DNA of 9,468 nt from Desulfobacterales bacterium CG23_combo_of_CG06-09_8_20_14_all_51_8 (GCA_002772195.1 PCSG01000029.1:3587-13054); one strand, 5' to 3'. Counted from the stretch's first letter, positions 1-6,237 are shown. Made by a program: numbers and translations. Notes: a model not told the origin generated them from the letters alone.

Positions 1-382
1 TCTGATTCCGGTAAAACACCGGCTTGGCGGTCTTGGGGTCTTTATAGGCCAGCCGCTCGATGAGCTGATTATTGACCAGGGTCCGGGCGACGATTTCCGG
101 CGCGTCGGCCGGGTCCACCTCCTGGTACTGGACCCCCAGCGGTTCGATGGCGATCACCGGCGCTTTCGCGCAAAAGCCGTGGCAGCCGGTGGACCGAACC
201 TCCACTTCCCGGGAAAGCCCTTTTTTTTCGACCTCGTCCCGCAAAGCATCGCGCACCTGTTCCGCGCCGTATGCCCGGCACCCGGTCATGCAGACGTGAA
301 CTTGCGTTTTCCCCTTGCCGGAATCGGCCAGAATCTTGTTACGGAGCCATTCCACTTGTCCGATGGATGTTAGTTTCTTCAT
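1..382 (-). CDS. nuoF: NuoF-like NAD(P)H-binding flavoprotein subunit, 5' part only
   Basis: The frame is open from an ATG at 382 to the window edge, giving 127 residues of a larger protein. The visible part is the N-terminal thioredoxin-like [2Fe-2S] domain that precedes the FMN/NADH module in HndC/NuoF-type subunits. It shows C31-M-T-G-C35 and a TGCHGFC motif with C67 and C71, followed by the start of the linker into the main domain. The FMN- and NADH-binding glycine-rich segments and the C-terminal 4Fe-4S site lie outside the window. The ATG overlaps the nuoE stop as ATGA, and an in-frame TGA lies only three codons upstream, so this is the first possible ATG. A GGAGG lies about 13 nt upstream, which is rather far, so translational coupling to nuoE is likely. 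Family knowledge says such subunits oxidise or reduce NAD(P)H. The first cysteine pair is C-x3-C, one residue tighter than the C-x4-C of the neighbouring NuoE. Confidence 0.85.
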   Translation of the reverse strand, partial: MKKLTSIGQVEWLRNKILADSGKGKTQVHVCMTGCRAYGAEQVRDALRDEVEKKGLSREVEVRSTGCHGFCAKAPVIAIEPLGVQYQEVDPADAPEIVARTLVNNQLIERLAYKDPKTAKPVFYRNQ

Positions 383-873
383 GGAGATCCATCATCCTCC
401 TTGCTTTTGCCGTATTGATTCAAAACGCTGGACACTTTCGTGGGGTTGAGCCTGCCGAAATAATTCTTGTTGACCATCATCGTGGGAGCCAGAAAACACG
501 CGCCCAGACATGCCACGGTTTCAAGGGTGAACTGATAATCCTCGCTGGTCTCGCCTTCCTGGAGTCCCAGTTCATTCTGGACAAATCGAAGGATGCTTCG
601 GCTGCCTTTCACATGGCAGGCGGTTCCCCGGCAGACCTTAAGGACGCACTTGCCTTTGGGTTTCAGCGAGAACCCGGCGTAAAACGTAACCACTCCCTGA
701 ACCTCCGCGGGGCTCATGTTCAGAGCTTCCGCAATGGGCTCCATGGATTCCGGCGGAATATACCCGAAGGTTTCCTGTACTTCCTGAAGCAGCGGAATCA
801 GGTTCCATTTTCGGGTCCTATGGGTTTCGATGATGCTTGCGAGTTTTTCCCAATCAATTGGTTTCGGCTCCAT
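379..873 (-). CDS. nuoE: NuoE-like thioredoxin-fold [2Fe-2S] subunit
   Basis: This 164-residue protein matches the NuoE/HndA family in length and layout. A helical N-terminal region (about 8-70, with FGYIP near 36-40 and the VVTFYAGF segment at 61-68) precedes a thioredoxin-like [2Fe-2S] domain. The four cluster ligands are visible as C81-x4-C86 and C122-x3-C126. In the family it forms a dimer with NuoF and passes electrons between the flavin and the iron-sulfur chain. It starts 18 bp after the NuoG-like stop, with AAAGGAG as ribosome-binding site, and its TGA overlaps the nuoF ATG. The tail after about residue 154 is short, charged and probably disordered. The acceptor of the complex cannot be told from this subunit, because the same protein occurs in complex I, NAD-dependent hydrogenases and NAD-dependent formate dehydrogenases. 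Confidence 0.93.
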   Translation of the reverse strand: MEPKPIDWEKLASIIETHRTRKWNLIPLLQEVQETFGYIPPESMEPIAEALNMSPAEVQGVVTFYAGFSLKPKGKCVLKVCRGTACHVKGSRSILRFVQNELGLQEGETSEDYQFTLETVACLGACFLAPTMMVNKNYFGRLNPTKVSSVLNQYGKSKEDDGSP

Positions 874-891
874 TGAGGCATCTCTCCTTTA

Positions 892-3474
892 TTAAATTTT
901 CTCGATGCCGACCCGGCTGACTGTCCATCCGAATGAAGCCGGCCGATTTTTCCCGGACAGCCCGGCAAGCCCCATGGCATCATTCTGGTTTTCCCCCATG
1001 GGGACGATGGCCATTCCTTTTGGCGGACGGCTGCTTTGAACATAGGATCTTTCAATTTTTCCAAATTCGGAAACCAGCCGGACCTTTCCGCAGACTTCCA
1101 GCCCGAGGACGCGGCAATCATCCGGGGATATTTCAACTGCCCCGTGATCGCCATAAGCCCTTACCCGCTCCGAACGGCCGGTTCGCGTCCCGCCGCCGAG
1201 ATGGTGCCGGGGCGCGCTGAGACGGGCGATAAAGGGATGGGCCGCATCCAAAGCCACGGAAACAGGAGGAAAGTCCATTGCAAAAGCCGGTTTCCCGCCT
1301 TTGGGATTGTTGGCGATCCATCCCTGAAGATGGCTGCCAAGCCCCTGATACATCGGCACCAGACGCCGAATTTCCTGCCGTATTTTTTCAAGAGACTGAT
1401 AATGCTCGGGATGCCCCATCTTCCAGATCAGCTGCGCCAGAATCTCCCAGTCTGCTTTGGCCTCCCCCGGCGGTTGGACGACCGGGGAAAACATTTGGAT
1501 TCGGCCTTCCAGATTGGTAAAGGCCCCGGCCTTTTCCGCAGCCGCCGCACCCGGCAGGATAAAATGCGCCATGGCCGCTGTCCGGGTATATAAAATATCC
1601 TGAACCACCAGCAGATCGAGTTTTTTCAGGGCCGCCGCCACCCGGTCGGGCTGAGGCAAGGACCTTGCAGGATTTTCCCCCATGATATAAGCCGCCCGGA
1701 TCCGGCCGCTTTCAATGCCTTCGATAAACCCTTCCATATCAGGTCCGATATTTCCGCCGTCATCCAGACGCACCCTTCCCGGCAGATGATCGGGCATCAT
1801 CCCCATATCCATGGCGCCAAGAGTATTGCTCTCCGGTAAAAGCACAAACAGCCCCGAGCGTTTCGCGCCGATACCGCCGGTCAGAATTAAAAGGTTGGCA
1901 ACGGCGTCGGCCGTTTGGGCGCCGTCCGGGTAGCAGAGGGTATCCGCTCCGATGACAAACGCGATTTTCTGGTTTTTCATCAGGCGGACGGCGGCATCGA
2001 CAGCCTCACCGGCAATCCCATTCCGCCGCGAAATCATGTCATAAAACGCATCAAACCCGTCCGTGGCCTGTTCCACAGACCCCCGGTCATACCCTGCATC
2101 CGCCACCAGCCCTTTTGCCAGGGCCAGCAGGAAATCCGACGCCATGGGACCGGATGGCCGTGAATAATCGGGTCGCATCCATGCGCCGGCCCAGCGGTTA
2201 AGCTCGATTTTCCAGGGATTGACAAGGATCAGAGCCGCCCCTTTCTTTGCCGCCCGCCGAATATGATAATCCACCACCGGAACACTCCGACCCGGATCGG
2301 CATTGACCACGACAATCACCCGGGCCCCTTCCAGCTCCGCCAGGGGATTGACACGGCACATGCCGCCTGTCCGGGCATCGATGCGGGCGGCCAGTGCCTG
2401 GCCGGTATCATAGGAAAGGGTGACGAGATTGGGCGTTTCAAAAATTTCCCGGGCGATTTTCTGGAACAGATAATTTTCTTCGTTGGAACATTTGGAGGAA
2501 CCGATAAACGCGACACTGCCCGCCCCGAATTCCCGCTTGATCGCCGAAAGTTTCATGACAACGGCATCCAGCGCTTCATCCCAGGCGGCCGGGGCATGGA
2601 TGGACTTGCCTTCGCCATCTTTACTGCGGACCAGGGGCCGAGTCAGGCGGGCCGGGGAATTGAGATAATCATTGGCGAAATGTCCCCGAACACACAGGGT
2701 CGCGCCATTGACCGAAGCCCGGGATTTCGAGGGATTGACGTCCACCACCTTCTGCCCGGCGACTCCCATGGAAAGAGAGCACCCCACGCTGCAAAACCCG
2801 CAGATGGAATCCGTCTCCTGATCGGGCGTCCCGACATAGGCGGTATTTTTTACCGACAGCGCGCCGGTGGGACAGATGGAAACGCAGGTGCCGCAGAACG
2901 TGCAGATGGATTCCTCCAGGGGCCGTTCATAAAGCGTGGCGGGCCGGGGTTTAAATCCGCGATGGTTGTATTCAATCGCCCCGGCAACCACCAGCTCATG
3001 GTCCGCGCGGATGCATTTCCCGCAAAGGATGCACTTTGAGAGGTCCCGGATGATAAAGGGGTTCATCTGCTCATAAGAGGGGAAGTTGGGCATGGGATAG
3101 AGGCCGGAGTCGCCGACCCCGAGACTGGCGGCAATGCGCCGCAGTTCACAGTGGTTGCCCTTGCTGCAGACAATGCAGGACTCCGGATGCTCTGCCATCA
3201 TCAGACGAACGATATTTCTGCGATGATGCAGGACCCGGGGGGAAGCGGTCTGGATCACCATGTCCTGGGCCGCCGGGGTCACGCAGGAGGCCATCAGGCG
3301 ACCGGTCTTTTCATTCTCGACCAGACAGAGCCGGCAGGCGCCATGGGGTTTTAAATCCGGATGGTAACAAAGGATGGGAATGGGAATGCTGTTTTTTTCG
3401 GCGGCAATGAGGATACTGTCGCCGGACAAACAGGCAACCTTCTGACCGTTAATCGTAAGAAAAATACTTTCCAC
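892..3474 (-). CDS. NuoG / formate-dehydrogenase-alpha-like iron-sulfur and molybdopterin-fold subunit
   Basis: This 860-residue protein has the domain order of NuoG or NAD-dependent formate dehydrogenase alpha subunits. An N-terminal [2Fe-2S] domain has C36, C47, C50 and C64. A His-Cys [4Fe-4S] site follows with H96, C100, C103 and C109, then a ferredoxin-like pair of sites (C148, C151, C154; C191, C194, C197, C201). Next is the [4Fe-4S] site of the molybdopterin domain (C225, C228, C232, C261). The molybdopterin oxidoreductase fold runs from about 265 to 700, with a dinucleotide-binding-like C-terminal domain from about 755. Two oddities stand out. D158 sits where the fourth ferredoxin cysteine normally is, and the segment near 349-372 lacks the catalytic Cys/Sec-His of formate dehydrogenases. 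The start is GTG with AGGGAG 6 nt upstream. It lies 83 bp after metF and 18 bp before nuoE. No hydrogenase H-cluster domain is present. An electron-transfer role, possibly to MetF, is inferred. Confidence 0.85.
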   Translation of the reverse strand: MESIFLTINGQKVACLSGDSILIAAEKNSIPIPILCYHPDLKPHGACRLCLVENEKTGRLMASCVTPAAQDMVIQTASPRVLHHRRNIVRLMMAEHPESCIVCSKGNHCELRRIAASLGVGDSGLYPMPNFPSYEQMNPFIIRDLSKCILCGKCIRADHELVVAGAIEYNHRGFKPRPATLYERPLEESICTFCGTCVSICPTGALSVKNTAYVGTPDQETDSICGFCSVGCSLSMGVAGQKVVDVNPSKSRASVNGATLCVRGHFANDYLNSPARLTRPLVRSKDGEGKSIHAPAAWDEALDAVVMKLSAIKREFGAGSVAFIGSSKCSNEENYLFQKIAREIFETPNLVTLSYDTGQALAARIDARTGGMCRVNPLAELEGARVIVVVNADPGRSVPVVDYHIRRAAKKGAALILVNPWKIELNRWAGAWMRPDYSRPSGPMASDFLLALAKGLVADAGYDRGSVEQATDGFDAFYDMISRRNGIAGEAVDAAVRLMKNQKIAFVIGADTLCYPDGAQTADAVANLLILTGGIGAKRSGLFVLLPESNTLGAMDMGMMPDHLPGRVRLDDGGNIGPDMEGFIEGIESGRIRAAYIMGENPARSLPQPDRVAAALKKLDLLVVQDILYTRTAAMAHFILPGAAAAEKAGAFTNLEGRIQMFSPVVQPPGEAKADWEILAQLIWKMGHPEHYQSLEKIRQEIRRLVPMYQGLGSHLQGWIANNPKGGKPAFAMDFPPVSVALDAAHPFIARLSAPRHHLGGGTRTGRSERVRAYGDHGAVEISPDDCRVLGLEVCGKVRLVSEFGKIERSYVQSSRPPKGMAIVPMGENQNDAMGLAGLSGKNRPASFGWTVSRVGIEKI

Positions 3475-3557
3475 AAGCGGCTCCCTAAATATCCGTTACA
3501 AGGGGTCGGGCGAGGCTTTTATATCCTGATCAGGTCGCAGTTTCAGATGAGAAGTCG

Positions 3558-4433
3558 TTATTTCAGGCCTGCGGCGTCGAGATAATGGCGCAGTTTTTCT
3601 TCTCCCCCGATGGTAATAATATGAATTCCCTGGCAAAGGTGTTGTAACCCTTTTACAGTGTCCGCAAACAGTTCCATACTGGCTTTTTCCTTGTCCGGGG
3701 CCTTGAGAAGCTTCTGGACGATCCATTCCGGCACCAGCCCGGATTTAAGATGACGGTTTAAAAACTGGGCCATGCCGGCGGTCCTTAAAATCATCACTTC
3801 GGCGATCACGGGCACACCGAAGGTATTGGTCCGGCTCAGGAATTTTTCAAACCGCTCCAGATCAAAAATGGGGGTGGTCAGAAAATACCCGGTCCCCAGT
3901 TTTGTCATTTCCTCCATTTCCTTCATTTCAAGGTCCGGCACATTCTTGCCCCATGAGGATTCCACGCCAGACCCCAGGAGAAACTCCGCTTTTTTTCCAA
4001 TGGCCCCGCCTTCAACGGCGTGGCCGTCCCGGATGTGCTCCAGAACCGACTCGAGCTTGCCCGCGTCCACATGAAAAAACATCATTTCCTGAAGACTGTC
4101 GCCGGTAATCCGGTAATCCTCGGTAAACACGAGAAGGTTGTCGATTCCCGCGTCATGGGCGTCGATCAGGTCCTTCTGGAGCTGGAGCCGGTTTTTATCC
4201 CGGGTCGTGGTCTGGTAAATGGCTTCAAACCGGTTTTCCTTGAGCGCTTCGCAGGTTTTGATGGTATCTCCCACCACCCCTTCAAATTCCGATTCAGACA
4301 GCGCAATACCGTCCACCCGCCCCCGGACTTTTTTCAGGTTTTCAATAAGATCCCCCGGCTCCTGACCCATGGGCGCCTGGACTTCCGATGTCACCACGAA
4401 ATCTTTCCGCGTTAAGGCTTCTTTCAGTTTCAT
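3558..4433 (-). CDS. metF: 5,10-methylenetetrahydrofolate reductase (MetF family)
   Basis: The 291-residue length is normal for the catalytic MetF domain. It reduces 5,10-methylene-tetrahydrofolate to 5-methyl-tetrahydrofolate using FAD, the last reductive step of the methyl branch of the Wood-Ljungdahl pathway. Visible signatures are a TSE near the N-terminus, where E17 fits the catalytic Glu of the family. They continue with YQTTTRDKNR and LQKDL (73-89), an ITGDS flavin-binding-type motif (109-113), and GYFLTTPIFDLERF (182-195), which corresponds to the family's QFFxTQPxFD segment. The ATG has AAGGAGG 5 nt upstream. It follows the response regulator by 36 bp and precedes the NuoG-like gene by 83 bp, so all are probably one operon. 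No MetV partner is in the window; in several acetogens MetF works with MetV. The NuoEFG-like neighbours suggest an NAD(P)H-linked electron supply, which is inference. Confidence 0.9.
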   Translation of the reverse strand: MKLKEALTRKDFVVTSEVQAPMGQEPGDLIENLKKVRGRVDGIALSESEFEGVVGDTIKTCEALKENRFEAIYQTTTRDKNRLQLQKDLIDAHDAGIDNLLVFTEDYRITGDSLQEMMFFHVDAGKLESVLEHIRDGHAVEGGAIGKKAEFLLGSGVESSWGKNVPDLEMKEMEEMTKLGTGYFLTTPIFDLERFEKFLSRTNTFGVPVIAEVMILRTAGMAQFLNRHLKSGLVPEWIVQKLLKAPDKEKASMELFADTVKGLQHLCQGIHIITIGGEEKLRHYLDAAGLK

Positions 4434-4469
4434 TCATGCCTCCTTCCGGCAAGGCCGCCGGGGCGTTTC

Positions 4470-5042
4470 TTACGATTGAAGAAGTCGTGTTACTTCCGTT
4501 TTCAACTGGGACAGGGGAAGGGGTTTTGAAAAGCAGGCGTCCGCGCCGTACTCCTTCATTTTATTGAATTTTTCCTCATCCAGATAAGCGGACAGCACGA
4601 TGATTTTGGTCTGCCGGGTTTCCGGGTTGGACTTTATTTTTTTGCAGACATCATAGCCCTTGATATCGGGCATCATGATATCCAGAATCAGCAGGTTGGG
4701 CTTGAAATGATTGACTTGAAGCCCGGCCTCGAACCCGTCCGAAGCGGAAATCACCTCGTAATCATGCTCATCCTCTTCCAGGGCCTGAACAATGGATTCA
4801 ACAATAATCGGATCATCATCCACCACCAGAATCCGTTTCCGGCCGACTTCGGAAATCTCTTCCGGTATGGGAATCCCCTGGCGAACCATGAAGACCTCAA
4901 GATCTTTTCTGCTAATGCGGCGGTGTCCGCCCGGCGTCTTGTAGGCAGTGAAATGGCCGGAATCGATCCAGTTGATGATGGTTTGCGGGGACACTTTACA
5001 ATACTGACTTGCTGTGTACACGGTAAACACATCATTCATCAT
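4470..5042 (-). CDS. Response regulator with N-terminal excisionase/MerR-like HTH and C-terminal receiver
   Basis: The 190-residue protein has two parts. Residues 5-56 form an excisionase/MerR-type helix-turn-helix, recognisable by the start TASQYCKVSPQTI, then a W-x2-SGH turn and the TPGGHRRI wing. Residues 69-190 form a CheY-like receiver domain with the acidic triad D75-D77, phosphoacceptor D121 in LDIMMPD, the conserved S151 and K173 in a KP pair. The linker (about 57-68) is short. Most DNA-binding response regulators have the receiver first, so the order is inverted. A good promoter lies at 5080-5112 and AAGGAG precedes the ATG by about 8 nt. The gene is 36 bp upstream of metF, and a small GC-rich hairpin (4446-4461) sits between them just before the metF ribosome-binding site. 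It probably controls its own operon and may be the partner of the histidine kinase at 7073-8896; neither point is shown by sequence alone. Confidence 0.92.
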   Translation of the reverse strand: MMNDVFTVYTASQYCKVSPQTIINWIDSGHFTAYKTPGGHRRISRKDLEVFMVRQGIPIPEEISEVGRKRILVVDDDPIIVESIVQALEEDEHDYEVISASDGFEAGLQVNHFKPNLLILDIMMPDIKGYDVCKKIKSNPETRQTKIIVLSAYLDEEKFNKMKEYGADACFSKPLPLSQLKTEVTRLLQS

Positions 5043-5079
5043 ATCCGCATCTCCTTTTCATATTACTTGTTTTGTAGTT

Positions 5080-5112
5080 ATTATAATAATTTTAGGATTG
5101 ATATTTTGTCAA
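5080..5112 (-). promoter_or_regulatory. Sigma70-like promoter of the response regulator-metF operon
   Basis: On the minus strand a perfect TTGACA (5112-5107) is followed after 18 nt by TATTAT (5088-5083), a five-of-six match to TATAAT. A perfect TATAAT overlaps at 5085-5080 but at a 21-nt spacing, so the first pair is preferred. It lies about 40 nt upstream of the response-regulator ATG and faces it. This is the only strong promoter seen for the metF-nuoGEF genes. Confidence 0.7.
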
Positions 5113-5160
5113 GAAAAAATTTAAAAAAATTTAAAAATTTTTTATCTTTATTTTTATAAT
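5113..5160 (-). promoter_or_regulatory. A/T-tract region upstream of the -35 box (possible UP element or curved DNA)
   Basis: Directly upstream of the TTGACA box the sequence is almost pure A and T. It has three successive AAA-T(5-7) blocks spaced about 8-10 bp apart, followed by further A-rich DNA. Tracts phased near the helical repeat bend DNA, and AT-rich DNA at this place can bind the RNA polymerase alpha subunit. The role is inferred from position and composition only. Confidence 0.35.
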
Positions 5161-5367
5161 AATATTAAAGTAGTTACAATAAAATTATTGCCAACCTGAA
5201 TTTTAAGCTTTAGAAATTTTATATATTTGAGATTTTATAGATTATTAAATACAAGATGAGGCGATGGAAAAAGAGCCGCAGTAGCAGGGAAATTGAAATT
5301 AAAATGGATGGAGGGGGAAAAAATTTGGCGACCGACCCCGCAACAGGCTTGCTGCGGTTTTAAGCGA
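5161..5367. other. Gene-free AT-rich spacer
   Basis: Between the VapC remnant and the response-regulator promoter region I see no coding frame with family features on either strand. The stretch holds AT-rich DNA and, at its remnant-side end, the hairpin listed separately. It may be the decayed edge of the toxin-antitoxin island. No integrase, transposase or attachment-site repeat could be recognised. Confidence 0.5.
5316..5357 (-). terminator. Candidate terminator after the phd-vapC remnant
   Basis: A hairpin at 5338-5357 has an 8-bp stem (CCGCAGCA with TGTTGCGG, including one G-T wobble) and a 4-nt loop. On the minus strand a run of six T follows, but about 12-14 nt after the stem instead of directly. 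On the plus strand a TTTT follows the stem at once. It lies just downstream of the VapC remnant stop, the right place to end the phd transcript. The gap before the T-run makes this a weak call. Confidence 0.35.
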
Positions 5368-5553
5368 TCAAGGGCGGAATTTTTTGATTTGCAAGTCTTT
5401 AAGTATCTTATAATGCTTATCATTTCCGGTTAAAATCGGAAGCCCGTGCGAAATAGCCGTAGCCCCTATCAACGCATCCGCAAGTTGAATGGAATGACTT
5501 AAAAAATGCTGTTCCACAAAAAACATCGCTTTAACGGATATTTCTTCCGATTC
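5368..5553 (-). pseudogene. VapC-type PIN-domain toxin remnant (C-terminal half)
   Basis: This frame is open for 61 codons after a TAA at 5556-5554 and reads as the last part of a PIN-domain toxin. It contains FVEQHFLSHSIQLADALIGA and then a GLPILTGNDKHYKIL segment. It keeps the two C-terminal acidic positions of the PIN site (D in LADALIGA, D in TGNDKHY). The N-terminal half with the first Asp and the central Glu is gone. VapC proteins are usually about 130 residues, so roughly half is missing. Similarity begins before the first ATG (5526), inside the 3' end of phd, so the deletion joint probably lies near 5550. A 52-residue product from that ATG is possible but could not form the complete active site. 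It is the former partner of the Phd antitoxin upstream. Confidence 0.75.
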
Positions 5554-5770
5554 TTAAACCCCGGACATAATCATCGACGTTTTGGACCCTATCGTTATCT
5601 TTCCAGATTCCAAACAATTCGTTTGTTGTATTTTGTCCATCTTCTCCATCATAGGGAATAATTTTGGCGCAGGGCTTCCCGCGAAAGGTTATCACGACCT
5701 CCTCACCTCTATCGACCGCCTCCAGAAGCCCTTTTGAATTAAACCGCAGCTCTTTTGCGGTAGCTTTCAT
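5531..5770 (-). CDS. Phd/YefM-family antitoxin
   Basis: This 79-residue protein begins MKATAKELRFNSKGLLEAVD and continues GEEVVITFRGKPCAKIIPY, the typical N-terminal fold of Phd/YefM antitoxins. That fold binds operator DNA, while the C-terminal tail wraps the toxin. The start has a strong GGAGGTGA 5 nt upstream. A TTGACT-17-TATATT promoter and an 18-bp palindrome lie just ahead, fitting autoregulation. The partner toxin downstream is a truncated VapC. The tail NVDDYVRGLR is family-like, but the last six residues (IGRNIR) are read out of frame from DNA that in another frame encodes VapC. The C-terminus was therefore probably created by the deletion. DNA binding may persist; the toxin-neutralising role has no intact local target. 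Confidence 0.87.
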   Translation of the reverse strand: MKATAKELRFNSKGLLEAVDRGEEVVITFRGKPCAKIIPYDGEDGQNTTNELFGIWKDNDRVQNVDDYVRGLRIGRNIR

Positions 5771-5786
5771 GACTCACCTCCGCTTA

Positions 5787-5804
5787 TCAAAGTTTACACT
5801 TTGA
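5787..5804. promoter_or_regulatory. Perfect inverted repeat, probable Phd operator
   Basis: TCAAAGT and ACTTTGA form perfect 7-bp arms around TTAC. The repeat lies between the phd -10 box and its ribosome-binding site and covers the expected transcription start. Phd/YefM antitoxins bind short palindromes at such positions to repress their own promoter. The repeat is seen directly; the binding is inferred. Confidence 0.55.
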
Positions 5805-5833
5805 AATATAAACTATGGGAAGACCCAAGTCAA
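5805..5833 (-). promoter_or_regulatory. Sigma70-like promoter of phd
   Basis: The minus strand shows TTGACT (5833-5828), a 17-nt spacer and TATATT (5810-5805). Both boxes are one mismatch from consensus and the spacing is optimal. The palindrome starts directly at the downstream edge of the -10 box. The promoter lies in the 92-bp gap between higA and phd, so phd can be transcribed apart from higA. Confidence 0.65.
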
Positions 5834-5862
5834 GAATCCGTTTGATACGGTGAAGTGAATTA

Positions 5863-6195
5863 TTACGCCCCGGCCGGCAGAGATTGAGTTGTAAACTTTT
5901 TAACCGGGAAAATCCGTTGTTCAATATCCGAACCGATTTTGCGTTTCATTATCCGCAGGTCATACTCGGACTGAAGATTCAACCAGAATTGTGCCTCAAC
6001 CCCGAAATACCGCTCCAGCCTGAGCGCTGTGTCAGCGGTTATGCCTCTCTTGCCGTTTACGATCTCACTTATTCTATTCGGAGGAACGGCAATATCCCGC
6101 GACAGATGATTCATGCTGATACCCATGGGTTCCATAAAATCTTCACGCAATATTTCACCGGGCATAATAGGATCAAGAAAATCTTTGCTGCTCAT
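5863..6195 (-). CDS. higA: HigA-type antitoxin, XRE-family HTH
   Basis: This 110-residue protein has the HigA/VapI layout. PIMPGEILREDFMEPMGIS (about 9-27) leads into the helix-turn-helix (LSRDIAVPPNRISEIVNGKR, about 31-50). ITADTALRLERYFG and the AQFWLNLQSEYDL signature follow (about 52-81). The C-terminal 25 residues are variable. In the family it binds operator DNA and neutralises the HigB ribosome-dependent mRNA endonuclease. The gene normally follows higB closely. Here only the end of higB remains, its stop lying 9 nt before the higA ATG, with GAGGTGA overlapping that stop as the ribosome-binding site. No clear promoter of its own was recognised. Without an intact local toxin it is a solitary antitoxin or a repressor. 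Confidence 0.9.
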   Translation of the reverse strand: MSSKDFLDPIMPGEILREDFMEPMGISMNHLSRDIAVPPNRISEIVNGKRGITADTALRLERYFGVEAQFWLNLQSEYDLRIMKRKIGSDIEQRIFPVKKFTTQSLPAGA

Positions 6196-6204
6196 CTGTT
6201 CACC

Positions 6205-6237
6205 TCAATGATAGTCGACGATGGCCACGTTATCAGA
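6205..6237 (-). pseudogene. higB: HigB toxin remnant: last ten codons and stop
   Basis: Directly upstream of higA the minus strand reads SDNVAIVDYH followed by TGA. A tail ending in a V-x-IVDYH pattern is the usual C-terminus of HigB/RelE-type toxins, and position and spacing to higA are those of a higB-higA operon. Further upstream the same frame stays open but reads sequence unlike HigB and crosses the inverted repeat at 6321-6347. The rest of the toxin, including its catalytic region, has been replaced or lost. The identification rests on a short match plus gene order. Confidence 0.7.

Noticed and set aside
271..876. Plus-strand open frame of about 201 codons opposite nuoE and nuoF
   Set aside because: It lies entirely antisense to two well-supported subunits and has no recognisable domain.
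2263..3039. Plus-strand open frame of about 258 codons opposite the NuoG-like gene
   Set aside because: It is antisense to the conserved cysteine motifs of the NuoG-like protein; its composition is that of a mirrored GC-rich gene.
892..3474. Selenocysteine formate dehydrogenase
   Set aside because: The frame has no in-frame TGA, and the expected active-site segment has neither Cys nor Sec.
3525..3534. Palindrome CCTGATCAGG between metF and the NuoG-like gene as an operator
   Set aside because: It is short, no second copy was seen at the other promoters, and no promoter boxes were recognised around it.
4446..4461. Hairpin between response regulator and metF as a terminator
   Set aside because: The stem is only 5 bp, no T-run follows, and it abuts the metF ribosome-binding site. 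At most it tunes metF translation.
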